DNA of 15,231 nt. Source: DASSLY01 sp035689185 (GTDB lineage: Bacteria > Actinomycetota > Actinomycetes > Actinomycetales > Dermatophilaceae). A program made the translations under genes and the position numbers. Location: contig DASSLY010000040.1 of assembly GCA_035689185.1 (NCBI GenBank), positions 1 to 15,231 on the forward strand, in the 5' to 3' direction. Below are positions 1-6,605 of this stretch, one piece after another. The notes beneath the pieces are model-generated. The model did no database searches. It had not been told where the DNA came from and worked only from the letters and a program-made list of their open reading frames with translations. Each line of letters opens with the position of its first letter. Within the stretch, counting starts at the first letter, position 1.

Positions 1-1239
1 CGGAGACATGTGCCCCTCGACCGGGTCGTTCAGGTGGGCGACACCGCGGAAGAGCGCATCGAGGAGCGCCCGCTCCGACACCGACCCCGCGACCTCGGCG
101 GCGACGATCGGCGGCTCGGCGCGGACCACGGGCATCTGGGACACGCCGTACTCCTGGAGGATCGCGACGGCCTCGGCGATGGTCTCGTTGGGATGGGTGT
201 GCACCAGGTCGGGGAGCTGACCGGACTTCCCGCGCAGCACCTCGCCCACGGTCTGCTCGGTGGCGTCGGCGCCGTTGGCGAAGCCGTACTGGGCCAGCCA
301 CTCGTCGTTGAAGACCTTGGTCAGGTAGCCGCGTCCCGAGTCGGGCAGCAGGACGACGATCACGGCGTCGGCGCCCTCGGGCGTGCCGGCCAGCTCCTGG
401 GCCACCTGCCGAGCGGCGTACGCCGCCATCCCGGACGAGCCGCCGACGAGCATCGCCTCCTCACGGGCGAGGCGGCGCGTGAACGCGAAGGAGTCGGCAT
501 CGGAGACCTCGATGACGCGGTCCGCGATCGTGCGGTCGTAGGTCTCGGGCCAGAAGTCCTCACCGACGCCCTCGACGAGGTAGGGCCGGCCACTGCCGCC
601 GGAGTAGACCGAGCCGGCCGGGTCGGCGCCGATCACCTGGATGTCCGGGTTCTGCTCCTTGAGGAACCTGCCGATGCCGGAGATCGTGCCTCCGGTGCCC
701 ATCCCGGTGACGAAGTGGGTGATCTTCCCGTCGGTCTGCTCCCAGATCTCCGGGCCGGTGGTCTCGTAGTGGCTCGCGGGGTTGTTCGGGTTGCTGTACT
801 GGTCGGGCTTCCAGGCGCCCTCGATCTCGCGGACCAACCGGTCCGAGACCGAGTAGTAGGAGTCCGGGTGCTCCGGCTCGACCGCGGTCGGGCAGACCAC
901 GACCCGGGCGCCGTACGCGGCGAGCACGTTGCGCTTGTCCTCGCTCACCTTGTCCGGGCAGACGAAGACGCAGGCGTAGCCCTTGCGCTGGGCCACCAGG
1001 GCCAACCCGACCCCCGTGTTGCCCGACGTCGGTTCCACGATGGTCCCCCCGGGCCGCAACGCCCCCGAGCGCTCCGCGGCCTCGACCATCCGCACCGCGA
1101 TCCGGTCCTTCACCGACGCGCCGGGGTTGAGGTACTCGACCTTGGCCAGCAGAGTCGCCTGGATGTCCGCGGTCACCGAGGTGAGCCGCACCAGCGGGGT
1201 GCCGCCGACCAGGTCGGTGATGTGCTCGGCGTACTTCAC
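1..1239 (-). CDS. cbs: Cystathionine beta-synthase (3' end beyond the window)
   Basis: PLP enzyme that condenses serine (or O-acetylserine) with homocysteine in cytoplasmic transsulfuration. The visible 413 residues begin MKYAEHITDLVGGTPLVRL. The PLP lysine lies in NPGASVKDR (K44), the substrate loop is EPTSGNTG (69-76) and the phosphate loop is GTGGTISG. From about residue 335 a C-terminal CBS-pair region begins (HPNETIAEAVAIL, GVSQMPVV), which marks cystathionine beta-synthase rather than plain cysteine synthase. Roughly 50 residues of the usual ~460 are missing at the left edge. The GTG at 1239 is the only usable start: an in-frame stop lies at 1252-1254, and the nearby ATG at 1247 is in another frame and ends after three codons. 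A run of G directly before the GTG may serve as the ribosome site. It is divergent from the SGNH hydrolase gene. The family call is firm; the in vivo substrate is inferred. Confidence 0.95.
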   Translation of the reverse strand, partial: MKYAEHITDLVGGTPLVRLTSVTADIQATLLAKVEYLNPGASVKDRIAVRMVEAAERSGALRPGGTIVEPTSGNTGVGLALVAQRKGYACVFVCPDKVSEDKRNVLAAYGARVVVCPTAVEPEHPDSYYSVSDRLVREIEGAWKPDQYSNPNNPASHYETTGPEIWEQTDGKITHFVTGMGTGGTISGIGRFLKEQNPDIQVIGADPAGSVYSGGSGRPYLVEGVGEDFWPETYDRTIADRVIEVSDADSFAFTRRLAREEAMLVGGSSGMAAYAARQVAQELAGTPEGADAVIVVLLPDSGRGYLTKVFNDEWLAQYGFANGADATEQTVGEVLRGKSGQLPDLVHTHPNETIAEAVAILQEYGVSQMPVVRAEPPIVAAEVAGSVSERALLDALFRGVAHLNDPVEGHMSP

Positions 1240-1247
1240 CCCCCCAT

Positions 1248-1260
1248 GGTGTCAGACACC
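1248..1260. promoter_or_regulatory. Perfect 13-bp palindrome just upstream of cbs, candidate operator
   Basis: GGTGTC-A-GACACC is a perfect inverted repeat with six-base arms around one base. It lies 9 bases upstream of the cbs GTG, in the divergent spacer between cbs and the SGNH gene. A repressor or activator site is plausible from position alone. I see no match to a regulator consensus I know and no convincing -35/-10 pair for either gene in the spacer (TACCGT at 1314-1319 is a weak -10 candidate for the plus strand). Confidence 0.3.
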
Positions 1261-1351
1261 GTCTCAGATGGCGGACATCGGTGAAACCGGCACATCGGCA
1301 GCGGGTGCGTCGTTACCGTTGGTATCCGAACGGCAAAGGGAGGGTCTGGGC

Positions 1352-2392
1352 ATGGGCAGGGCACGGCGGGCGCGAAAGGTGGCTGCCGCCGCGGCATACG
1401 GCGGTGGGCTCGGCGTCGCCGGGATCGGCGGCATCGGCCTGGTCGGGTACGCCCTGCTGAAGGGGGAGGCGCTGCTGGCCCGGCGAGTGGTAGGTCGTCA
1501 GTTCGAGCACGGGCCGGACGACGACGACCTGTATGGCGCCGGGCCGGGTTCGCCGGTCGAGCTGGTCGTGCTGGGTGACAGCTCGGCGGCGGGCCTGGGG
1601 GTGGACCATGCCCGGCAGACCGTCGGGGCGATCGTCGCCTCCGGGGTGTCGGCGCTGTCCGGCCGGCCGGTCCGGCTGCGCAACCTCGCCGCCGTGGGGG
1701 CGCAGTCAGCGGACCTCGACCGGCAGGTCGCCAACGCCCTCGAACAGGTCGCCCACCCGGACCTGGCGCTGGTCATGATCGGCGCCAACGACGTCACCCA
1801 CCGGATCGACAAGTCGATGGCCGTCCGGCACCTCGAGCACGCGGTGCGGACGCTGCGCACCAGCGGAGCCGAGGTCGTCGTCGGCACCTGCCCGGACCTG
1901 GGGACGATCGAGCCGATCCTGCAGCCGCTGCGGCTGCTCGGCCGGTACTGGTCACGTGACCTCGCCGCCGCGCAGACCGTCGCGGTGGTCGAGGCGGGTG
2001 GCCGAACGGTGTCCTTGGGAGACCTGCTCGGGCCCGAGTTCGCCGCGGCGCCCTCGGAGATGTTCAGCACCGACCGGTTCCACCCCTCGCCGGCCGGCTA
2101 CGCGCGGGCTGCCGCGGCCCTGCTGCCGACCGTGTGCGTGGCGCTGGGGCTGCTCACCGACGAACAGGCGCGGCTACCCGACCGCCGCCGCGGCGAGGGA
2201 ATCGGGCCGGTGGCGCTCGCAGCCCAGCAGGCGGTCCGCGACCCCGGCACCGAGGTCAGCGCCACCGCCGTCGGCGGCCAGGCCAGGGGTCCGCGCGGAC
2301 GCTGGGCGGTGCTGCTGCGCCGGCCACGTAACCTGCTGCCGGGCGGCCGCAGCCCGGAAACCGATCGGCAGCCCGCTCGACCGGCCCCGTAA
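1352..2392 (+). CDS. SGNH/GDSL-type esterase with N-terminal membrane anchor
   Basis: 346-residue hydrolase of the SGNH superfamily, probably an ester- or lipid-acting enzyme at the outer membrane face. A basic start (MGRARRARK) is followed by a Gly/Ala/Leu-rich hydrophobic stretch at about 10-37, read as an uncleaved anchor or signal. Block I is GDSSAAG (catalytic Ser77), block III is GANDV (Gly144, Asn146), and block V is DRFHPSPAGY (Asp241, His244). All catalytic positions are intact. The tail after about residue 275 is Arg/Pro/Gly-rich and probably disordered. The start ATG has a strong site (GGGAGGG, 1338-1344, 7-base spacer); longer in-frame extensions would run back over cbs antisense and were rejected. 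M. tuberculosis Rv1075c, a GDSL-like esterase next to a thiolase and near cbs, is the likely counterpart. The natural substrate is unknown. Confidence 0.9.
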   Translation: MGRARRARKVAAAAAYGGGLGVAGIGGIGLVGYALLKGEALLARRVVGRQFEHGPDDDDLYGAGPGSPVELVVLGDSSAAGLGVDHARQTVGAIVASGVSALSGRPVRLRNLAAVGAQSADLDRQVANALEQVAHPDLALVMIGANDVTHRIDKSMAVRHLEHAVRTLRTSGAEVVVGTCPDLGTIEPILQPLRLLGRYWSRDLAAAQTVAVVEAGGRTVSLGDLLGPEFAAAPSEMFSTDRFHPSPAGYARAAAALLPTVCVALGLLTDEQARLPDRRRGEGIGPVALAAQQAVRDPGTEVSATAVGGQARGPRGRWAVLLRRPRNLLPGGRSPETDRQPARPAP

Positions 2393-2399
2393 CATCGAC

Positions 2400-2421
2400 C
2401 GAGCCGACAGCCGCCGGCTCG
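2400..2421 (+). other. Seven-base-pair hairpin between SGNH gene and thiolase ribosome site
   Basis: CGAGCCG (2400-2406) pairs with CGGCTCG (2415-2421) around an 8-base loop. It starts 7 bases after the SGNH stop and ends one base before the thiolase ribosome site GGAGG (2423-2427). No T-run follows, so a classic intrinsic terminator is not supported. It could be a weak terminator, an RNA-processing site, or a structure affecting thiolase translation. Confidence 0.35.
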
Positions 2422-2432
2422 TGGAGGTCACC

Positions 2433-3656
2433 ATGCCCGAAGCCGTCGTCGTCGCGACCGCACGCAGCCCCATCGGACGCGCCTTCAAGGGCTCGTTGCG
2501 GGACCTGCGCCCGGACGACCTTGCCGCGACCATCGTCGCCGCGGCCCTGGCCAAGGTGCCGCAGCTGGACCCCACGCGGCTGGACGACCTCTACCTGGGC
2601 TGCGCCGAGCCGTGGGGCGAGCACGGCAACAACATGGCTCGGGTCGTCGCCGTGCTGAACGGCTGGGACCACCTGCCGGCGGTCACGGTGAACCGATTCT
2701 GCGCCTCCTCGGTCCAGACGACCCGGATGGCGTTCCACGCGATCAAGGCCGGCGAGGGACACGCGTTCGTCAGCGCCGGGGTGGAGTGCGTCTCGCGCTA
2801 CGCCGACTTCGCCGGCGCGGGGCGCAACCGCCCGGAATGGCAGAACACCCGGTTCGCCTCAGCGCAGCAGCGCAGCCTGCAGACGGCCCGGACCAACCAG
2901 CCCTGGCACGACCCACGCGAGGACGGCTTGGTGCCCGACATCTACCTGGCCATGGGGCAGACCGCGGAAAACCTCGCCACCGCGCGGGGGGTCACCCGGC
3001 AGCGGCAGGACGAGTGGGGCGTGACCAGCCAGAATCGGGCCGAGCGGGCCCTCGACGCCGGCTTCTTCGGCCGGGAGATCACCCCGGTCGCCCTGCCCGA
3101 CGGGCAGATCGTCGCGACGGACGACGGACCCCGCCGCGGCGTGACCCTGGAGGCAGTCGCGGCGCTGAACCCGGTCTTCCGGGAGGGCGGGACCGTCACG
3201 GCCGGGAACTGCTGCCCGCTCAACGACGGCGCCGCGGCACTCGTCATCACCAGCGACACGCTCGCTGCCGAGCTCGGCATCACCCCGCTGGCCAGGGTGG
3301 TGGCCACCGGCGCCTCCGCGCTGTCGCCGGAGATCATGGGGCTCGGCCCGGTGGAGGCCACGAAGCGGGCCCTGGCCAACGCCGGGATGACCATCGACGA
3401 CATCGACCTGGTCGAGATCAACGAGGCCTTCGCCGCGCAGGTGCTCCCCTCCGCCGACGACCTCGGCATCGACTACGACAGGCTCAACGTGCACGGTGGG
3501 GCCATCGCCCTCGGGCACCCGTTCGGCATGACCGGGGCCCGCATCACCACCACGCTGCTCAACGGCCTGGCCGCCCGGGACGGCCAGCTGGGCCTGGAGA
3601 CCATGTGCGTCGGGGGTGGCCAGGGGATGGCGGTCATCTACGAGCGGCTGTCCTAG
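2433..3656 (+). CDS. Thiolase, acetyl-CoA C-acyltransferase (FadA type)
   Basis: 407-residue thiolase that cleaves 3-ketoacyl-CoA with CoA or condenses acyl-CoAs. The complete catalytic set is present: nucleophile Cys90 in NRFCASS, the NEAFA motif, His362 in GGAIALGHPFG, and Cys392 in CVGGGQG. Length and the TAGNCCPLNDGAAA motif fit the family. The start ATG follows GGAGG with a 5-base spacer. It lies 40 bases after the SGNH gene, with a hairpin between, and 4 bases before the next gene, so the three plus-strand genes probably form an operon. No hydroxyacyl-CoA dehydrogenase/enoyl-hydratase partner is in the window, so beta-oxidation versus biosynthetic use cannot be decided. The mycobacterial counterpart in similar context is annotated fadA3; I infer relatedness from context and motifs only. 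Confidence 0.93.
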   Translation: MPEAVVVATARSPIGRAFKGSLRDLRPDDLAATIVAAALAKVPQLDPTRLDDLYLGCAEPWGEHGNNMARVVAVLNGWDHLPAVTVNRFCASSVQTTRMAFHAIKAGEGHAFVSAGVECVSRYADFAGAGRNRPEWQNTRFASAQQRSLQTARTNQPWHDPREDGLVPDIYLAMGQTAENLATARGVTRQRQDEWGVTSQNRAERALDAGFFGREITPVALPDGQIVATDDGPRRGVTLEAVAALNPVFREGGTVTAGNCCPLNDGAAALVITSDTLAAELGITPLARVVATGASALSPEIMGLGPVEATKRALANAGMTIDDIDLVEINEAFAAQVLPSADDLGIDYDRLNVHGGAIALGHPFGMTGARITTTLLNGLAARDGQLGLETMCVGGGQGMAVIYERLS

Positions 3657-3660
3657 CGCC

Positions 3661-4725
3661 GTGGGCCTGTTCCGGCGCCGGCGCGACTCCTCCGGCGACG
3701 GCCGCGGCCGGGCGATCGAGGCGTTCTGGTCCTGGTGGTCCGCCGGCGGAGCGGACCTGGTCGCCCTGGGCGCGGCCCCCCAGGCTTCCCCATCCGCCCG
3801 CGGCGACGCGGTGACGCAGCTGACCACCCGGGTCAAGGCACTCGACCCGAACCTGGCCTGGGAGGTCGCTGGCGGCACCACGTCGGACCACCTGCTGGTG
3901 CTGAGCGCCCGGGGCAACGCCGACCTGCGCCCGCTGGCACGGCGCTGGTGGCTGGCCGCGCCCGCCCCGGACGGGCGGTGGGCCTTCGCCGACACGAGAC
4001 CGCCGGTTCCGGACCCGCAGACCTGGCGGGTCCAGCTCGGCGCCTGGACCATCGACCTGGCTCGCGCCATGGCGGACGCCCGGGTCGACGGCGCGGCCTT
4101 GCACGTCAGCGTGTTCCACCCCGACTTCCACCACCTCGACGAGGGCAGCCGCAGCGTCGCGGCGGCCATCCTGCTCGAGGCACTGCTCGGCGAGGCCGAC
4201 CTGGAGGTCTGGGTGGAGGGGATCCGCGGCAGCGACGTGGAGCCGCTCGACCCGGTGCCCCTGCTGGGCCTGCGCGCGGTCGTGCGCGACCTCAAGGCGG
4301 CGCACACGGACCCGTACGGGCGGGCCGGGTGGGCCGAGCTGCGGGGCAGCAGCCCGGACGGGCGGCCCCTGCAGGCCGCGGTGCAGGTGCCGTTGCGGCC
4401 CGGCACCGCCCCGCACCTGGACAGCTACGTCGCGGTGGTGGTGCCGTTCGCCGAGGTCACCGAAGAAGGGTTCGCCGGGCCGGGGTCGTCGGGCCGGCTG
4501 CGCCAGCTCCAGCAGCAACTCGCCGACCAGCTCGGCGCGGGTGGCGCGGTCGTCGGGCACCAGACGCACGGCGGCACCCGGGTGCTGCACGTGTACCTGG
4601 ACAGCACCGCGGGCGCACTGGGGAAGGTGCGGGACGCCGTGTCCGGGTGGCCCGAGGGCCAGGTTCACCTGAGCCGGCCGGTGTCCGACCCGGGCTGGGA
4701 GGGCGTGGCCCACCTTCGCGGCTAG
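3661..4725 (+). CDS. Conserved actinobacterial protein of unknown function
   Basis: 354 residues, soluble, with no signal peptide or membrane segment. An Arg-rich start (GLFRRRRDS) is followed by an aromatic patch FWSWW (22-26), a region containing KALDPNLAWEV (59-69), and paired tryptophans (RRWWLAAP, about 95-101). The C-terminal third has a Gln-rich helix (RQLQQQLADQLG) and ends RVLHVYLDS...VSDPGWEGVAHLRG. The layout reminds me of actinobacterial proteins grouped with DUF695/RraB-like regions, but I cannot confirm this and assign no function. GTG at 3661 is chosen because it lies 4 bases after the thiolase stop; the same frame upstream would only overlap thiolase coding sequence. There is no clear ribosome site, so translational coupling is likely. 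Its stop TAG (4723-4725) shares CTAG with the opposing 96-residue gene. Confidence 0.8.
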   Translation: MGLFRRRRDSSGDGRGRAIEAFWSWWSAGGADLVALGAAPQASPSARGDAVTQLTTRVKALDPNLAWEVAGGTTSDHLLVLSARGNADLRPLARRWWLAAPAPDGRWAFADTRPPVPDPQTWRVQLGAWTIDLARAMADARVDGAALHVSVFHPDFHHLDEGSRSVAAAILLEALLGEADLEVWVEGIRGSDVEPLDPVPLLGLRAVVRDLKAAHTDPYGRAGWAELRGSSPDGRPLQAAVQVPLRPGTAPHLDSYVAVVVPFAEVTEEGFAGPGSSGRLRQLQQQLADQLGAGGAVVGHQTHGGTRVLHVYLDSTAGALGKVRDAVSGWPEGQVHLSRPVSDPGWEGVAHLRG

Positions 4726-5012
4726 GCCAACGCGAGCCGCAGCGTGCTCAGCAGCCAGGGGAGCTCGCCAACGGGGACCGGCCCGCCGGCGGCGCAGTCG
4801 TCCCAGACGAGCACGGCCAGCTGGTGCATGACGACGGCCGGGCCGAGGTCCGGTGGACCCGACCCGGCTGGGTCCAGCCGGGCGAGCACGGCGCGGACCT
4901 GCGGCATACCGGAGCGCGCCTGGTCCAGCGGCAGCTGCCGCCACCGCTGGACCACCCGGGCGAGCTCGACGCGGACCGGCTCCGGAACGACCGTGGCTGG
5001 CCGGTCCCCCAC
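4722..5012 (-). CDS. Small conserved hypothetical protein, 96 residues
   Basis: Predicted 96-residue acidic soluble protein: VELARVVQRWRQLPLDQA near the start, then PDLGPAVVMHQLAVLVWDDC (55-73) and a leucine-rich end (ELPWLLSTLRLALA). It resembles small uncharacterised actinobacterial proteins by general pattern (RWRxLPLDQA, DLGPAVxxxQL); no function is known to me. The GTG start at 5012 overlaps the last base of the upstream BI-1 stop (TAGTG), an arrangement typical of coupled translation. The frame stays open upstream to 5864, but there it is antisense-phase shadow of BI-1. Its stop TAG (4724-4722) is the complement of the opposing gene's TAG. An octamer CGGCATAC copy (4902-4909) falls in the codons for GMP. 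Confidence 0.7.
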   Translation of the reverse strand: MGDRPATVVPEPVRVELARVVQRWRQLPLDQARSGMPQVRAVLARLDPAGSGPPDLGPAVVMHQLAVLVWDDCAAGGPVPVGELPWLLSTLRLALA

Positions 5013-5836
5013 TACTCCCGGGTGCGCGCAAGCAGGCGCAGGATCTCCAGGTAGAGCCAGACCAGGCTGACGATCAGGCCGTGGGCCAGCAACCAGGAGT
5101 AGCGTTCCGGAACCTGTGCCGCGACCGCCTTGTCGACCGAGTCGAAGTCGACGGCCAGGGAGTAGGAGGCCAGGCCGACGCCGAGCACCGAGATGGCGAT
5201 GCCGAGCATGCCGGTGCCGCCGAAGCCCCAACCCTCGCCGACGCCGAGAACGGCGGCCACGACGTTGACCAGGGAGAACAGCAGGTAGCCGACGATGGCC
5301 AAGCCGAAGATGCGCCGCGACCGGTCGGTGACCTTGATCAGGCCCACCTTCCAGGCGAGGAACATGCCCGCGAAGACGGAGACCGTGGCCAGCACGGCGG
5401 TGGTCACGATGCCGGGGTAGATCGTCTCGAAGACCTGGCTGATGGCCCCGACGAAGGCGCCCTCCAGAGCCGCGTAGCCGACGATGAGCGGAACGCTGAC
5501 CGTCTTCTTGAAGGCGATCACCAGCCCCAGCGCCAGGGTGCCCAACATGCCGGCCCAGAAGATCGGCATGGCCAAGCCGGGGTCGCCGGCGACCAGGAAC
5601 CAGGAGGCGGCACCGACCACCACCACCAGGCTGAACAGGCCGAGGGTCTTCATCAGCACGTCGTCCAGCGTCAGCCGGCCAGCCTGGGCCGCTGTCGCCG
5701 ACGGCGCGCTGTAGATGTCCTCCAGCTGCTGGCTGGTCATCGTGTCCTGCACACCCGCTCCCGCGGGCCCGAACCGGGCGTACCGGCCTTGGTCGATTTC
5801 CTTGTCGATCCGGTTGAACACCGGGTTGCTCGCCAT
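5012..5836 (-). CDS. Bax inhibitor-1/YccA family membrane protein
   Basis: 274-residue integral membrane protein of the BI-1 (TMBIM/YccA) superfamily; members act as ion/pH-linked membrane channels or protease modulators, but the actinobacterial forms are uncharacterised. A cytoplasmic N-terminus of about 60 residues precedes seven hydrophobic segments, at about 63-83, 90-108, 115-133, 143-161, 175-197, 209-228 and 247-270. The Asp-rich loop AVDFDSVDKAV (228-238), before the last helix, is where the family's conserved acidic residues lie. The start ATG at 5836 has a strong site GGAGGAG (5841-5847) with a 4-base spacer. The 96-residue gene starts on its stop codon. Upstream lies a tRNA with a likely terminator, so BI-1 probably has its own promoter. 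Family call firm, role unknown. Confidence 0.92.
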   Translation of the reverse strand: MASNPVFNRIDKEIDQGRYARFGPAGAGVQDTMTSQQLEDIYSAPSATAAQAGRLTLDDVLMKTLGLFSLVVVVGAASWFLVAGDPGLAMPIFWAGMLGTLALGLVIAFKKTVSVPLIVGYAALEGAFVGAISQVFETIYPGIVTTAVLATVSVFAGMFLAWKVGLIKVTDRSRRIFGLAIVGYLLFSLVNVVAAVLGVGEGWGFGGTGMLGIAISVLGVGLASYSLAVDFDSVDKAVAAQVPERYSWLLAHGLIVSLVWLYLEILRLLARTRE

Positions 5837-5885
5837 CGTGCTCCTCCAGCACTGGGGCCGCCACGGTCGCGGCGGCTGTTCATCA

Positions 5886-5891
5886 ACACTA
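5886..5891 (-). promoter_or_regulatory. Weak -10-like element upstream of BI-1
   Basis: On the minus strand TAGTGT fits the TAnnnT pattern of actinobacterial -10 elements and lies about 50 bases before the BI-1 start. No good -35 is present at 16-18 bases; the short palindrome GGAA-N-TTCC (5908-5916) sits in that region. This is a low-confidence suggestion. Confidence 0.2.
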
Positions 5892-5917
5892 ATGGCCGGT
5901 ATGCCGCGGAAGTTCCG

Positions 5918-5934
5918 GCCCGCTGGGCGCGGGC
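5918..5934 (-). terminator. Candidate terminator hairpin after the tRNA
   Basis: On the minus strand, 6 bases after the last tRNA base, GCCCGC pairs perfectly with GCGGGC around a 5-base loop. No U-run follows, as is common for hairpins in high-GC actinobacteria, so it could equally be a processing structure. Confidence 0.35.
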
Positions 5935-5940
5935 GGCAGG

Positions 5941-6014
5941 TGCCCCCGACGGGACTCGAACCCGCACTGTGGCCATTTTAAGTGGCCCGCCTCTGCCGGT
6001 TGGGCTACGGGGAC
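5941..6014 (-). tRNA. tRNA with UAA anticodon (leucine codon UUA) but short variable loop
   Basis: 74-nt cloverleaf. The acceptor stem GTCCCCG/CGGGGGC has 7 pairs, one of them U-G. The D-arm has GCC/GGC, a C-A mismatch and GG in the loop. The anticodon stem GGCCA/TGGCC is perfect, with loop CTTAAAA giving anticodon TAA. The variable loop is ACAGT (5 nt). The T-arm is GCGGG-TTCGAGT-CCCGT. The discriminator base is A, followed by CCT in the genome, so the final A of CCA is not encoded. The anticodon predicts leucine, but bacterial leucine tRNAs are class II with a variable arm of ten or more bases; this one is class I in shape. A well-placed promoter (6021-6048) argues it is expressed rather than a relic. 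It follows def (48-base gap). Which amino acid it carries, if any, cannot be told from sequence. Confidence 0.85.
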
Positions 6015-6020
6015 GCGTGC

Positions 6021-6048
6021 AGCGTACGGCGACAGGCCCCGTGGTCAA
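6021..6048 (-). promoter_or_regulatory. Sigma-70-type promoter for the tRNA
   Basis: On the minus strand TTGACC (6043-6048) and TACGCT (6021-6026) form a -35/-10 pair with a 16-base spacer. If the last -10 base is -7, then +1 falls at 6014, the first base of the tRNA. It lies in the gap between the def stop (6063) and the tRNA. Confidence 0.55.
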
Positions 6049-6062
6049 CGCCGTGGGCGGGG

Positions 6063-6584
6063 TCAGAGGTAGGTGCGGCGCGGATGGATGCCGCTGGGTG
6101 TCGCCACCCGGTCCAGGAACAGCAACCCATCGGTGTGGTCGATCTCATGCTGCAGCGCGACCGCCTCGAAGGCGTCGGTCGACAGGGTGACCCACTCGCC
6201 GGTGACCGGCAGCTGACCTCGCGCGACGAGCCGGCGGGCCCGGGCGACGTCCCCGGTGAAGTCGGGGACCGACATGCACCCCTCCCGGCCCCGCTCGCGA
6301 CGGCTGCCGGAGACGGTCTCGGCGTTGCAGAGGACGAACTCGCCGTGACAGGTCCTGGTCTTGGCATGACCGGTCACGTCGACGCTGAACACTCGGGCGG
6401 CGACCGCCACCTGCTGGGCGGCCAGCCCGACGCACCCGGGTGAGACGCGTTGGGTGGCCAGCAGGTCCGCGGCGAGCTGCACCACCCAGTCCGCCGCCGG
6501 GTCGACCGTGTCCCCCGGAGTGGACAGGACCGGCGCCGGGGCACGGACCACGGTTCGGGGCCGCCCCGGGGGAAGCCGCGGCAT
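6063..6584 (-). CDS. def: Peptide deformylase
   Basis: Metalloenzyme that removes the N-formyl group from new proteins. The predicted 173 residues carry all three family motifs: GCVGLAAQQ (51-59), EGCMS (metal-ligand Cys103) and QHEIDH (His146, Glu147, His150). Length is normal. ATG at 6584 is preferred; a GTG at 6602, only 3 bases after the stop of the preceding ACT-domain gene, would add six residues. Neither has a clear ribosome site, so reinitiation from the upstream gene is likely and the exact start is uncertain. No methionyl-tRNA formyltransferase gene is nearby. Actinobacteria often carry several deformylases; whether this is the main one cannot be judged here. Confidence 0.93.
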   Translation of the reverse strand: MPRLPPGRPRTVVRAPAPVLSTPGDTVDPAADWVVQLAADLLATQRVSPGCVGLAAQQVAVAARVFSVDVTGHAKTRTCHGEFVLCNAETVSGSRRERGREGCMSVPDFTGDVARARRLVARGQLPVTGEWVTLSTDAFEAVALQHEIDHTDGLLFLDRVATPSGIHPRRTYL

Positions 6585-6605
6585 GGTCCAGGTCGGGTCC
6601 ACCGA

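Noticed and set aside
10..1284. 424-residue plus-strand ORF opposite cbs
   Set aside because: Mirror of cbs codon structure; the minus strand encodes a clear enzyme with all motifs.
983..1351. Extended N-terminus for the SGNH hydrolase
   Set aside because: The extension runs antisense through cbs and lacks a ribosome site; ATG at 1352 has a strong one and a matching signal/anchor sequence.
5013..5864. 380-residue minus-strand ORF through the BI-1 gene
   Set aside because: Out-of-frame shadow of BI-1 with Arg/Gly/Pro-rich content; only its last 96 codons, after the BI-1 stop, look like a real gene.
6600..6602. GTG at 6602 as the deformylase start
   Set aside because: Possible, but it has no ribosome site and only lengthens an already long N-terminus; kept as an alternative in the def entry.
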